From contig WYBC01000029.1 in assembly GCA_011526085.1 (NCBI GenBank), forward strand, positions 26,982-90,981: a stretch of DNA of 64,000 nucleotides, written 5' to 3'. The stretch comes from Lysobacter sp. GTDB taxonomy: Bacteria > Pseudomonadota > Gammaproteobacteria > Xanthomonadales > Xanthomonadaceae. This document shows, one piece after another, positions 9,162 to 20,618 of the stretch; within the stretch, counting starts at the first letter, position 1; the number at the start of each line of letters is the position of its first letter. The notes beneath the pieces were generated by a model. The model ran no database searches and was not told where the DNA came from. It was given only the letters and a program-made list of their open reading frames with translations. The position numbers and the translations under genes were made by a program.

Positions 9162-12100
9162 ATGTCATCGCCATCCGAGAGCGCAGACGCACTGCCCGCC
9201 GCGGTACCGCTCGCCACGGCGGACTACCGCGCGCAGCTCGACACGCTGGTGTCGATGCTGCAGGTGGCCAACGCCATGCCCGGAATGGCCGATGCGGTCC
9301 TGCTCGGACAGATGGTGGAGACATTGCAGACCGGCGCCGCCAACGCGCCGCTGCCGGGCGTCGCCGATCTGTTGCGCAGCTGGATGGCGGCGCTGCAGGA
9401 TCTGGGCCGGCGCGGCGACGCGCTGACCCGCGACGATCTGATCCGCATGAGCCTCTGGTTCATCGGGCTGCAGGAGCATCTCGCCGGCCGCCTCGACCGC
9501 GACGGCCGGCGCATGCTCGCGCAATTGCCCGAAGACATCCGCTGGCTGCCGCGGTTGTCGCCGAGTTTCGTCCACGTGATCGCGCGCCGGCTCGATCAGG
9601 CCGCGAGCCAACCCGCGAACGCGGCACCGCCGATCGCCATCGCCGCGACGGACGCCGCGACGGACGCCGTGGCGGCACCACGCACTCCGGATGCCTTCAC
9701 GGTCGCCGCCGACACCGCGCGACTGTTCGCCGGGCCTTCGGCGCTGCATCCGACCGTACCGACGGATCCCGATCCCGTCGTCGCTTCCGCACCGTCGACG
9801 ATCGGCGACACTTCCGAGGACATCATCGCTGGTAGCAATGGGTCCGAAGCGATGCAGTCCGATGCGATCGAATCGCCGCCTGGTATCGCCGGAGCGGACG
9901 CCTTCGTCCCCGATGACGCGCCGGCCGCAGGCGCCGGTCCGATCTGGATCGGACGGGAAGAACTCGACCTCACCCGCCAGGCCATCCTCGAACAGGTGCT
10001 GCCGCTGACGCAGACCTGGTCGGATGCGGTGGACACGGCCGCCGCCGATGCGCTGATCGAGGAACTCGGCTATCAGTGCCAGCTGATCGTCAATGTGATG
10101 GAACTGATCGGCACGCTCGAACTCGCCCGCGGCATGGACGTGATCCGCGAAGGCCTGCAACGGCGCGAGGCCGCCATCGGGCCGGAAGCGCTCGCGATCT
10201 GGTGCAACGCGCTGCTCGCCGCATTCGAACAGCCGGGCCGCGAGGCCGCCGACCTGCTGGTCTCGGTCGCACCTGCCCTGCCCGCGCTGGATGAGCGCTG
10301 GGCGACCGCGCTCGGTGACGAACTCGCGCGCGTCGCGGTCGGGTTCGACCCGGCGCTGATCGCGCAGCGCAAGACCGTCGCCGGATTCGAAGACATCGGC
10401 CTGACTCCCGCGGACGATGTGCTGCCGAGCGTGCTCGATGGCATGTACCGCGAACTGCCGGGCAACACCGCCCGCCTCGGCGGCGCCGTGCGCGCGCTCG
10501 CCGCGACCCGCTCGCCCGAGCCCATCGACGAAGCGCGCCGCGTCGCGCATACGCTGAAGGGCGACGCCAACACGGTGGGCATCCGCGGGCTGGCGAATCT
10601 CACCCATGCGCTCGAAGACATCCTGATCGCGCTGGCGAAACGGCCGGATCTGCTCGACGACGGCTGCGCCGAGCTGCTGACCGCCGCCAGCGATTGCGTC
10701 GAGGAAATCTCGGATCATCTGCTCGGCCGCGGCCCGGCGCCCGACGATCTGCTCGACCTCTACCAGCGCGTGCTGGATGCCGCGAATGCGCTCGCCGATG
10801 GAGCGCAGACGCCGCAGACGTCGATCCAGCATGCGCCCGCCGACATCGCCACGGCGTCGACTTCGGCGTCGACATCGGCGCCGACGCCATCGCCGACGCC
10901 CGCATCGACGGCCATGCCCGCAGCGTCCACGCCTGCGCTGCCTGCAATCGCGGGCGGCATGGCCGCGAGCGGCATCCAGAGCCTGAACGTGCCCAGCGCA
11001 CTGCTCGACGAACTGCAGCGCCTCGCCGGCGAAACCCTGGTGACCTCGCGCCAGATCGACCAGCAGCTCGAAGGCCTCGGCACGATCCATCGCGACCAGC
11101 GCCAGGGCGTGCGCTACACCCACGAACTGATGGGTCGCCTCGACGATCTCGTCGCGCTGCGCGGCGCGGCACTGCAGTCGACCGCGCAGAAGGCCGGCGC
11201 CGATCTCGATCCGCTCGAGATCGACCAGTACAACGAACTGCACGTGATCTCGCGGCAGTTGCTGGAAGCGCACGCCGACAGCGGCGAATTCATGCGCCGC
11301 ATCGACCGCATCATGAACGCGCTGTCCGACCTGCGCAGCGAACAGGAACAGCTCAACCGCGATCTGCAGCGCACCATCCTGCGCACCCGCACGGTCCCGT
11401 TCGGCCAGATCTCGCAGCGCCTGCAACGCATCGTCCGTCAGACCGCGAAGCAGGTCTTCAAGCAGGTCGAACTCGACATCGTCGGCGAGGACATCCCGGT
11501 CGATGCCGAACTGCTGGAACGCATCGTCGAACCGCTGGCGCATCTGCTGCGCAACGCCATCGACCACGGCATCGAAGCGCCCGAAGCGCGCATCGCCGCC
11601 GGCAAGCCCGACACCGGCCGCATCGTGCTGCGCGTGGGCCTGCAGGGCGACGCGGCGACGATCGAGCTGCAGGACGACGGCCGCGGCCTCGATCTCGATG
11701 CGATCCGCGCGCGCGGCATCGCCGCCGGCCTCATCGACGCCGACCAGCCCGCCGACGAACGCCTGCTCACCCGACTGATCCTGCTGCCCGGCTTCTCCAC
11801 CCGCGGCAGCGCCTCGGACGTCTCCGGTCGCGGCATCGGCATGGACGTCGTCAACCAGCGCATCGCCGCGCTGCGCGGCACGCTGGCATTGTCCAGCGAC
11901 GCCGGCCGCGGCACCCGCGTATCGATGCGCCTGCCGGTAACGCAGACGCTGGCCAACGTGATCGTCGCCCGCGGCCAGCGCCAGGTCAGCGCGGTGGTCG
12001 CGGCCTCCGTCGAGCGCGTGGTGAGCTTCGCCGCCGGCGAATGCCGCTACGACGACGGCCGCCTGACCGTCGCGCTGGACGGTACCGCCGTTCCGGCACT

Positions 12101-12797
12101 GCCGATCGAAGCGTTCTACGGCGACAGCGCCGACATTTCGATGTGGCTGGGCGGCGGCCTCGGCCTCGCCGTCCGCGACCCCGACGGCCGGCCCAGCGTC
12201 GTGCTGGTCCGCAGCATCGACGAGGTCCGCAGCGTGGTGGTGAAACCGATGGGCGCGTATCTGCCGCCGGTGCCCGCGGTGCGCGGCATCACCCAGCTCG
12301 GCGACGGCGGTCTGGCGCCGGTGATCGATCTCGACGTGCTGCTGCAGTCGTCGCACGACCGCCGCTTCGATACCGCGCGCCTCTCGGTGACCGCGGCCGC
12401 GCCCGCCACCCGCGTGGTGGTGGCCGACGACTCGCTGAGCGTGCGCCGCGCGCTGGAACAGTTGATGCAGGATGCCGGCTTCGAAGTCGCCACCGCACGC
12501 GATGGTTTCGAAGCGCTGGCCGCGATCCAGGCCAAACCGACCCACGCCCTGCTGGTCGACCTCGAAATGCCGCGGATGAACGGCCTGGAAGTCGCCCGCA
12601 ACCTGCGCAATCAGGCGGCGACCCGCGACCTGCCGGTGGTGATGATCACCTCGCGCGCCACCGACAAGCACCAGGCGATGGCCGAACAGGCCGGCGTCAC
12701 CCGACTGCTCGGCAAACCCTTCTCCGAAGACAGTCTGGTCGCGCTGGTGCGCAGCCTGATCGCGGAACGCGCTTCGACGGAAGCGGCCAGCGGCTGA
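9162..12797 (+). CDS. hybrid CheA-type histidine kinase, ChpA/PilL-like
   Basis: 1211 aa. Phosphotransfer (Hpt) domain with His463 in VAHTLKGD; a His-less Hpt-like helical region around 265-400; an Ala/Ser/Thr/Pro linker near 562-605; dimerisation helices 610-700; HATPase with Asn798 in LLRNAIDHG and Asp838 in DDGRG; a CheW-like domain near 920-1075; and a C-terminal receiver with Asp1133 in VDLEMPRMNG and the IT...GKPF switch. It autophosphorylates and passes phosphate to the two upstream regulators (family knowledge). P. aeruginosa ChpA is about 2470 aa with eight transfer domains, so this is a compact form with a single canonical Hpt. It is the last gene of the operon; kbl follows after 81 nt. 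Confidence 0.87.
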   Translation: MSSPSESADALPAAVPLATADYRAQLDTLVSMLQVANAMPGMADAVLLGQMVETLQTGAANAPLPGVADLLRSWMAALQDLGRRGDALTRDDLIRMSLWFIGLQEHLAGRLDRDGRRMLAQLPEDIRWLPRLSPSFVHVIARRLDQAASQPANAAPPIAIAATDAATDAVAAPRTPDAFTVAADTARLFAGPSALHPTVPTDPDPVVASAPSTIGDTSEDIIAGSNGSEAMQSDAIESPPGIAGADAFVPDDAPAAGAGPIWIGREELDLTRQAILEQVLPLTQTWSDAVDTAAADALIEELGYQCQLIVNVMELIGTLELARGMDVIREGLQRREAAIGPEALAIWCNALLAAFEQPGREAADLLVSVAPALPALDERWATALGDELARVAVGFDPALIAQRKTVAGFEDIGLTPADDVLPSVLDGMYRELPGNTARLGGAVRALAATRSPEPIDEARRVAHTLKGDANTVGIRGLANLTHALEDILIALAKRPDLLDDGCAELLTAASDCVEEISDHLLGRGPAPDDLLDLYQRVLDAANALADGAQTPQTSIQHAPADIATASTSASTSAPTPSPTPASTAMPAASTPALPAIAGGMAASGIQSLNVPSALLDELQRLAGETLVTSRQIDQQLEGLGTIHRDQRQGVRYTHELMGRLDDLVALRGAALQSTAQKAGADLDPLEIDQYNELHVISRQLLEAHADSGEFMRRIDRIMNALSDLRSEQEQLNRDLQRTILRTRTVPFGQISQRLQRIVRQTAKQVFKQVELDIVGEDIPVDAELLERIVEPLAHLLRNAIDHGIEAPEARIAAGKPDTGRIVLRVGLQGDAATIELQDDGRGLDLDAIRARGIAAGLIDADQPADERLLTRLILLPGFSTRGSASDVSGRGIGMDVVNQRIAALRGTLALSSDAGRGTRVSMRLPVTQTLANVIVARGQRQVSAVVAASVERVVSFAAGECRYDDGRLTVALDGTAVPALPIEAFYGDSADISMWLGGGLGLAVRDPDGRPSVVLVRSIDEVRSVVVKPMGAYLPPVPAVRGITQLGDGGLAPVIDLDVLLQSSHDRRFDTARLSVTAAAPATRVVVADDSLSVRRALEQLMQDAGFEVATARDGFEALAAIQAKPTHALLVDLEMPRMNGLEVARNLRNQAATRDLPVVMITSRATDKHQAMAEQAGVTRLLGKPFSEDSLVALVRSLIAERASTEAASG

Positions 12798-12878
12798 CAT
12801 CGACGACGATACGGCGGCGCAGGGCGGCGGCGCCGTGCCGCGCGTACACTATGCGGCCACGCCATTCCGTGTGCCGCC

Positions 12879-14099
12879 ATGTCCAACGATTCCGCCCTCG
12901 CCCGGACCACACTCACCCAGCGCTACGCCGAAGAACTCGACGCCATCCGCGCCCAGGGCCTGTTCAAGTCGGAACGCATCATCACCAGCCCGCAGTCCGC
13001 CGAGATCGAACTCGCCGACGGCCGCACGGTGCTGAATTTCTGCGCCAACAACTATCTCGGGCTGGCCGACCACCCGGACATCATCGCCGCCGCGAAGGCC
13101 GCGCTCGACACCCACGGTTTCGGCATGGCCTCGGTGCGTTTCATCTGCGGCACGCAGGATCTGCATAAACAGCTCGAAGCGAAGATCGCGACGTTCTTCG
13201 GCACCGAGGACACGATCCTCTACGCCGCCTGCTTCGACGCCAACGGCGGCCTGTTCGAGCCGCTGCTGGATGAGCGCGACGCGATCATCTCAGACGCCCT
13301 GAACCATGCCTCGATCATCGACGGCGTTCGCCTGTGCAAGGCCAGACGCTATCGCTATGCGAACTGCGACATGGCCGACCTCGAGCAGCAACTGCAGCAG
13401 GCGAAAGCCGACGGCGCGCGCACGATCATGATCACCAGCGACGGCGTGTTTTCCATGGACGGCGTCATCGCCCCGCTCGACGAAATCACCGCGCTGGCCG
13501 CGAAGTACGGCGCGCTGGTGCACATCGACGAATGCCATGCCACCGGATTCCTCGGCGCCACCGGTCGCGGTTCGGCCGAGGTGAAGGGCGTGATGGACCG
13601 GATCGACATCTTCACCGGCACCCTCGGCAAGGCCATGGGCGGCGCGCTCGGCGGTTTCACCACGGCGAAAAAGGACGTGATCGAAATGCTGCGCCAGCGC
13701 TCGCGGCCTTACCTGTTCTCGAACTCGCTGCCGCCGCACGTGGTGGCGGCGGGCATCCAGGCCTTCGACATGCTGTCGACCGCCGGCGACCTGCGCGAAC
13801 GGCTCGCCGGGAACACCCGGTATTTCCGCGAGCGCATGACCGCCGCAGGTTTCGACATCAGGCCCGGCGTGCACCCGATCAGCCCGGTCATGTTGTACGA
13901 CGCGCCGCTGGCGCAGCGGTTCGCGGAACGTCTGCTGGAGGAAGGCATCTACGCCATCGGTTTCTTCTTCCCTGTCGTGCCGCAGGGCAAGGCCCGCATC
14001 CGCACCCAGATGAGCGCCGCGCATACCCGCGAACATCTTGACCGCGCGATCGATGCGTTCGTGCGGATCGGCCGCGAGCTGGGCGTCATTCCGGCCTGA
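12879..14099 (+). CDS. kbl: glycine C-acetyltransferase (2-amino-3-ketobutyrate CoA ligase)
   Basis: PLP-dependent alpha-oxoamine synthase, 406 aa (E. coli Kbl 398), that cleaves 2-amino-3-ketobutyrate with CoA to glycine and acetyl-CoA, completing the Tdh route. The PLP lysine is Lys251 in [30 protein letters not shown] and [13 protein letters not shown] are family hallmarks. A TACACT at 12845-12850 may be its -10 element. The HNH nuclease gene begins 1 nt after the stop codon. Confidence 0.95.
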   Translation: MSNDSALARTTLTQRYAEELDAIRAQGLFKSERIITSPQSAEIELADGRTVLNFCANNYLGLADHPDIIAAAKAALDTHGFGMASVRFICGTQDLHKQLEAKIATFFGTEDTILYAACFDANGGLFEPLLDERDAIISDALNHASIIDGVRLCKARRYRYANCDMADLEQQLQQAKADGARTIMITSDGVFSMDGVIAPLDEITALAAKYGALVHIDECHATGFLGATGRGSAEVKGVMDRIDIFTGTLGKAMGGALGGFTTAKKDVIEMLRQRSRPYLFSNSLPPHVVAAGIQAFDMLSTAGDLRERLAGNTRYFRERMTAAGFDIRPGVHPISPVMLYDAPLAQRFAERLLEEGIYAIGFFFPVVPQGKARIRTQMSAAHTREHLDRAIDAFVRIGRELGVIPA

Positions 14100-14100
14100 C

Positions 14101-14499
14101 GTGCGTCCCGCGCTGCGCCGTCTCTTCCTGCGCGCGCTCGCCAGCGATGCGCTGGCGGCACTGGAGGACGGCGAATGGCGGACGCGCTGCCTGCACTGCC
14201 GTCGTCGCCTGCACGTACGCGCCGACGGCGAAGCGCTCGGGCACGCGACCCTGGAACACGTCGTGCCGCAGGCCTGGTTCGGCAAACGCGCGGCCGCCCC
14301 GCTGACCGCACGGGTCGGCGACGATGCCAACGATGCGCGCAACCTGGCCGTGGCCTGCGCGGGATGCAATCACGGCAAGGGCGTGAGCCACGATGCCCGC
14401 GGCCCGCAGGACGAGCGCGCGCGCGAGGTCGTCGCACGATTGCTGGAGAGCCGGCTCGCGCGCTGGCGCGCGCCGGAGACGGCCGACGACGACGGCTGA
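14101..14499 (+). CDS. HNH endonuclease family protein
   Basis: 132 aa from a GTG start placed 1 nt after the kbl stop. It has the HNH fold signature in order: zinc knuckle Cys30-x2-Cys33, LEHVVPQAW with His53, NLAVACAGCN with Asn81 and Cys86-x2-Cys89, then HGKG. The product is small and cytoplasmic, with an Arg/Ala-rich C-terminal tail. Similar orphan HNH proteins sit near housekeeping genes in many proteobacteria with no known substrate. The tight spacing suggests translational coupling to kbl, but no functional link is evident. Confidence 0.8.
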   Translation: MRPALRRLFLRALASDALAALEDGEWRTRCLHCRRRLHVRADGEALGHATLEHVVPQAWFGKRAAAPLTARVGDDANDARNLAVACAGCNHGKGVSHDARGPQDERAREVVARLLESRLARWRAPETADDDG

Positions 14500-14546
14500 A
14501 CGCGCGTCGCGACCCGAGCGGCACGATCCGCGATGTCGGAGCGATG

Positions 14547-14873
14547 TCAGCGCCGCTGGCGCTTTGCCGCCGCGGCCGCGGGCTGCGCTTCGGGTTGCGC
14601 CCGGGCCTGGGCTTTCGGCTGCGCCTTCGGGACGGGCTTCGGAGAGGAACGCACCGGCGCGCCCTTGGCGATGCGGATGCCCCTCGCCTTCATCCATGCG
14701 TCGAAATCGCTGGCGCTCATCCTGCGCCCGTTCTGGGTCATCTCGAAACGATTCGACTTGCCGATCGCGACCGGTGGCGGAGGCGACGGCAGATCGCCGG
14801 CCGTGGGCGTGCGGCTGGCGCAGCCGGGCAGTGCGACGACGACGGCGAGCGCCGTCAGCAGGATGATGCGCAT
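14547..14873 (-). CDS. small lipoprotein with FDAWMKARG motif
   Basis: 108 aa. The start at 14873 gives a lipoprotein signal MRIILLTALAVVVALPGC (lipobox LPGC), preceded by AGAGGA. The mature part has a conserved block, MTQNGRRMSASDFDAWMKARG, followed by an Ala/Pro/Gln/Lys low-complexity tail ending KRQRR. The same block and a similar basic tail occur in the exported protein at 15762-16289, so the two are paralogous at their C-termini. Function unknown. Confidence 0.65.
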   Translation of the reverse strand: MRIILLTALAVVVALPGCASRTPTAGDLPSPPPPVAIGKSNRFEMTQNGRRMSASDFDAWMKARGIRIAKGAPVRSSPKPVPKAQPKAQARAQPEAQPAAAAAKRQRR

Positions 14874-15003
14874 GAATCTGGATCCTCTTCGATCGCCGGA
14901 TCCCCCCGGCCGCGAGTGTAGGCGGGGCTTCGATCGGGTGCCTGAACATCGACGGGCGTCGCGCACAGATCGACGCATGCAGCAGGGCCCGACGTGATCC
15001 GGG

Positions 15004-15765
15004 TCACGCATCGCGCGCAGGTGCACCGAAGCGCTGTCGTTCCGCCGCCGTCAACACCCGCCACTGCCCTTTCGGCAGTTCGCCCAACACAAGTTCACCG
15101 ATGGCGACGCGGATCAACCGCAGGGTCGCGATGTCGAAGGCGGCCAGCAGGCGACGGATCTGCCGGTTGCGGCCTTCGTCGAGCACGATCTCGACCCAGG
15201 CATTCTTCCCGCCGGCACGCAGCAACGTGGCCGAAACGGCGGACAGTCGCTCACCGTCCACATCGACGCCGTCGCGCAGGGCCGCCAGCAATGCATCGTC
15301 GGGAATGCGGTCGATCTGCACCCGATAGGTCTTGTGCGGCCCCGTCGCGGGATCGGTGATGCGCGCCGCCCACTGCGGATCGTTCGTGAACAGCAACAGC
15401 CCTTCGCTGGCCTTGTCCAGGCGCCCGACCGGTGCGATCCACGGCAAGGGATGGCCGTCGTCGAGCCGTGCACCATCGAAGCACCGATAGACCGTGTCGC
15501 GGCCGCGTTCGTCGTTCGCGGTCGTGACCAGGCCTCGCGGCTTGTTCAACATCAGACAGAGCCGCGCGACGGCAGCCGAGGTCTCGCCATCGATGACGAT
15601 CTCGTCGCGGGATGGATCGGTCGGGAATTCGGGGTCGCGCACCACGCGTCCGCCCACCCGAACGCGTCCCGCGCGCACCCATTCCGCGGCCTGGGTTCGC
15701 GAGCAGATGCCGCGCTTGGACAGGACCCGGGCGATGCCGTAGCGCGGGCCGCGCGAAGCCGTCAG
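15004..15765 (-). CDS. rRNA pseudouridine synthase, RsuA/RluB/E/F family
   Basis: About 253 aa: N-terminal S4 RNA-binding domain (ARVLSKRGICSRTQAAEWVRAGRVRVGG), then the catalytic domain with LNKPRGLVTT, catalytic Asp in GRLDKASEGLLLFTND, KTYRV, and EGRNRQIRRLLAAF. It converts uridine to pseudouridine in rRNA; the target site cannot be told from sequence. No in-frame ATG, GTG or TTG lies between the end of the upstream gene and the S4 domain. The best start is CTG at 15765, overlapping the upstream TGA (CTGA) and preceded by GAAGAAGAAA, which implies translational coupling. The start is uncertain, the function firm. Confidence 0.85.
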   Translation of the reverse strand: MTASRGPRYGIARVLSKRGICSRTQAAEWVRAGRVRVGGRVVRDPEFPTDPSRDEIVIDGETSAAVARLCLMLNKPRGLVTTANDERGRDTVYRCFDGARLDDGHPLPWIAPVGRLDKASEGLLLFTNDPQWAARITDPATGPHKTYRVQIDRIPDDALLAALRDGVDVDGERLSAVSATLLRAGGKNAWVEIVLDEGRNRQIRRLLAAFDIATLRLIRVAIGELVLGELPKGQWRVLTAAERQRFGAPARDA

Positions 15766-16289
15766 CGTCGTTTCTTCTTCGGCGGTTCCGGCGCGGGAGC
15801 CGGCGGAGGCGGCGGCGGTGCGGCCGGTTTGGCCGGCCCCTGCACGACCCGCACGCCACGCGCCTTCATCCAGGCGTCGAATTCGTCGGCGGTCATGCGC
15901 TTGCCGTCCTGGGTCATGTTGAAACGCCAGGCCTGGGCATCGCCGGGTTTCGGCTGATAGGCCCCCGCGGCGCCCGACAGCGGCTGGGCGGCTGCCGCGG
16001 TGGCGCGGCATTCGTTGTGCTTCACGCGCGCCAGCACCAGATCGACCGATGTGCCTTCCACGAACAACTGCGCGAAACCGACGCCCGAACCGATCTGTGC
16101 ATTCGGCACGGCCAGTTCCTCGGCGATCGGCGTGGATTGCAGGATATTTCCCTTCGCCGGCGCCTGCGGCTTCAGCGCGGTGCAGTCGACCGAAGCCTGC
16201 GCACCAGCAGCGAACGCGAACAGCGAGAGACCGATGAGGCAACCGGTCATGCGCACACGCGGAAGGGCGGAAACCGGATTCAGGCGCAT
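15762..16289 (-). CDS. exported protein with FDAWMKARG motif
   Basis: 175 aa, with signal peptide (MTGCLIGLSLFAFAAGAQA within the first 32 residues) followed by SVDC. The mature protein has two cysteines, a beta-rich middle section (GVGFAQLFVEGTSVDLVLARV), then the block MTQDGKRMTADEFDAWMKARG shared with the lipoprotein at 14547-14873, and a tail of Pro/Ala ending KKKRR. Its stop overlaps the start of the pseudouridine synthase gene. Function unknown; periplasmic or outer-membrane associated by inference. Confidence 0.7.
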   Translation of the reverse strand: MRLNPVSALPRVRMTGCLIGLSLFAFAAGAQASVDCTALKPQAPAKGNILQSTPIAEELAVPNAQIGSGVGFAQLFVEGTSVDLVLARVKHNECRATAAAAQPLSGAAGAYQPKPGDAQAWRFNMTQDGKRMTADEFDAWMKARGVRVVQGPAKPAAPPPPPPAPAPEPPKKKRR

Positions 16290-16432
16290 GGGCACAACTC
16301 TCGCAGGGTCGAAGCGTCGAGTGTAGGCCCGGTGCGGCACGACCGACAACCGGAGGCGACCTCCGGATTGCGGGATCGTGATCGTGCGCCGGAAACACCG
16401 GACGGCAAAACACCGACAGCGGCCCGAAAACG

Positions 16433-16461
16433 CCGAAGCCCGGCACGAGGCCGGGCTTCGG
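16433..16461 (-). terminator. terminator of the OmpA-family gene
   Basis: Perfect 12-bp stem (CCGAAGCCCGGC, loop ACGAG) 24 nt past the stop codon, followed on the minus strand by a short TTTT tract. Confidence 0.75.
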
Positions 16462-16485
16462 GGATTGCGACGAGCGTGTCCGGAA

Positions 16486-17604
16486 TTACTGGACGTTGAG
16501 CTCGGTGCGACGGTTGGTCTCGTTCTTGCACTCCGGCAGGGTCTGCGCGGTGGCAACGAGCGGACGGCTCTCGCCGTAACCGTTCGGGCCGGCCAGACGG
16601 CCAGCGTCGATACCATTGTCGGTCAGGTACTTGTACACGGTGTCCGAACGACGCTGCGAAAGCGACTGGTTGTAGCCGTCGTTGCCGCAGAGGTCGGTGT
16701 GACCGGCGACTTCGACGCGCAGGTCGGGGTAACGCTTCAGGATTTCGACGGCCTCGTTCAGGATCGCGACGGCGTCCGGACGCAGGGTGGCCTTGTCGAA
16801 GTCGAAGTTCACGCCCTTCAGGTCGATCGAGATCTGGACTTTGCAGCCGTCCGGACCGATGGCTTCGCCCGGCTGCGAGTTCGGGCAGCGGTCGTTGCAA
16901 TCGTTGACGCCATCACCGTCGCTGTCTTTGTCGGCGCAGTTCGGGGCCGGCGGCGGCGGCGGCGGAGCATCGGCGACCGGTTCCGACGGTTCCGGACCCA
17001 GCGGGACGATGAAGCCGACCGAGGCCAGCACGTCGCCGAACCAGCTTTCGTTGGAGGCGTTCACGCTGGTGTCGTCGGCGTCGAGGCGGTAGGCGACTTC
17101 GGCGCGGAGGCCGATGCGGCCCAGGTCACCCTGGAGACCGCCACCGATCTTGCCGGCGAGGTTGCCGTCTTCACGCTGACCGGGGGAGTTCGGGTTCGGG
17201 AAGGCGTCGAATTCTTCTTCCGAACGCTGGTAGCCGAGGCCGGCCACGACGTACGGGTTCCAGTTGCGACCTTCGGCGATGAAGTGGCGACGCAGATCGA
17301 TCGACACGCCGTACTGGCTCCAGTTCAGATTGCCGGCGCGCTGGAAGGGCGCACGGATCACGTCGGGGTTCTCGAAGTGCGGGTTCTGGTAGTTGAACTC
17401 GCCGTCGAGCGACCAGTTGTCGCTGATGAACTTGCCGAAGCCGATGGTGCCGAACGGAGCGTTGCGGGTACCGCGGTCGCCGTCCTGGATGTTGAAACCG
17501 GCCGAGGTGGTGAGATACCAGCGGTCATCGAAGTCCTGCGCGGAGGCGGTCTGGGCCACGGCCAGCCCGCTCAGCAGCGCGGCACAGAGGAGTTTCTTGT
17601 TCAT
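16486..17604 (-). CDS. OmpA family outer-membrane protein with thrombospondin type 3 repeat
   Basis: 372 aa. Signal peptide MNKKLLCAALLSGLAVAQTASA; N-terminal eight-stranded-type barrel to about residue 205; Pro-rich hinge (PPPPPP); a calcium-binding TSP3-like segment with DKDSDGDGVNDCNDRCP; then the OmpA C-terminal peptidoglycan-binding domain (FDFDKATLRPDA, GHTDLCGNDGYNQSLSQRR). It tethers the outer membrane to the wall. AAGGAG precedes the ATG by about 8 nt. It is monocistronic with a terminator and a long 5' region, as expected for an abundant porin. Confidence 0.92.
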   Translation of the reverse strand: MNKKLLCAALLSGLAVAQTASAQDFDDRWYLTTSAGFNIQDGDRGTRNAPFGTIGFGKFISDNWSLDGEFNYQNPHFENPDVIRAPFQRAGNLNWSQYGVSIDLRRHFIAEGRNWNPYVVAGLGYQRSEEEFDAFPNPNSPGQREDGNLAGKIGGGLQGDLGRIGLRAEVAYRLDADDTSVNASNESWFGDVLASVGFIVPLGPEPSEPVADAPPPPPPAPNCADKDSDGDGVNDCNDRCPNSQPGEAIGPDGCKVQISIDLKGVNFDFDKATLRPDAVAILNEAVEILKRYPDLRVEVAGHTDLCGNDGYNQSLSQRRSDTVYKYLTDNGIDAGRLAGPNGYGESRPLVATAQTLPECKNETNRRTELNVQ

Positions 17605-20149
<2,545 letters not shown>

Positions 20150-20618
20150 TCGTTCCGGCCGGGACGCACGACAGCGCCCGGCCTGCCCTTTCCGGCCCCG
20201 CAAGCCGCGCATTCCGTGAACCTGTCAGCGGTGGGCCATGGCGCGCCGCAGCAACGCTGGCACGACTCAGCGGCCGGTGATACGCCTGTTCAGACAGGGG
20301 CTTACAGGGTCTTTCGAACAAAAACTCCAGTCTAATCAGAGATTTCCGATTTTCCGTTCAGCCACCGTTATGGTTCGGTGGCTACCCTACGCCCGCTTTC
20401 CCGCCACCGGATGCGGGACCAGCGCGAGATCGAGGCAGGCGACAACCCACCCCACGAAAGGGTGATTCGCTGCCCGGTCCACGTTTGGGCTACAAGCGGC
20501 CATAGAGCACGCAGCCCTCCCCAGTACGCCATGTCGTCCCCGACCATCGCACTGCTTTGCAGGATCCACTGCCCGCAGCGTCGATCGCCGGCCCGAAGCA
20601 ACGGAGCAAGGAGTCCTC
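20150..20618. other. intergenic region with AT-rich stretch and hairpin
   Basis: 469 nt without a supported gene. The section 20300-20390 is clearly AT-richer than its surroundings and holds a perfect 8-bp hairpin AGCCACCG / CGGTGGCT (20360-20383, 8-nt loop). It could be a leader or small RNA; nothing decisive is seen. Confidence 0.45.

Noticed and set aside
10850..10960. Repetitive TCG/ACG-rich stretch resembling a microsatellite
   Set aside because: It codes the Ala/Ser/Thr/Pro linker of the kinase in frame; the repeats are imperfect and give no sign of phase variation.
9165..12800. 1211-codon open frame antisense to the CheA-type kinase gene
   Set aside because: Mirror frame created by high-GC codon bias; the peptide is His/Arg/Ala/Gly-rich with no domain, and the sense strand codes a clear kinase.
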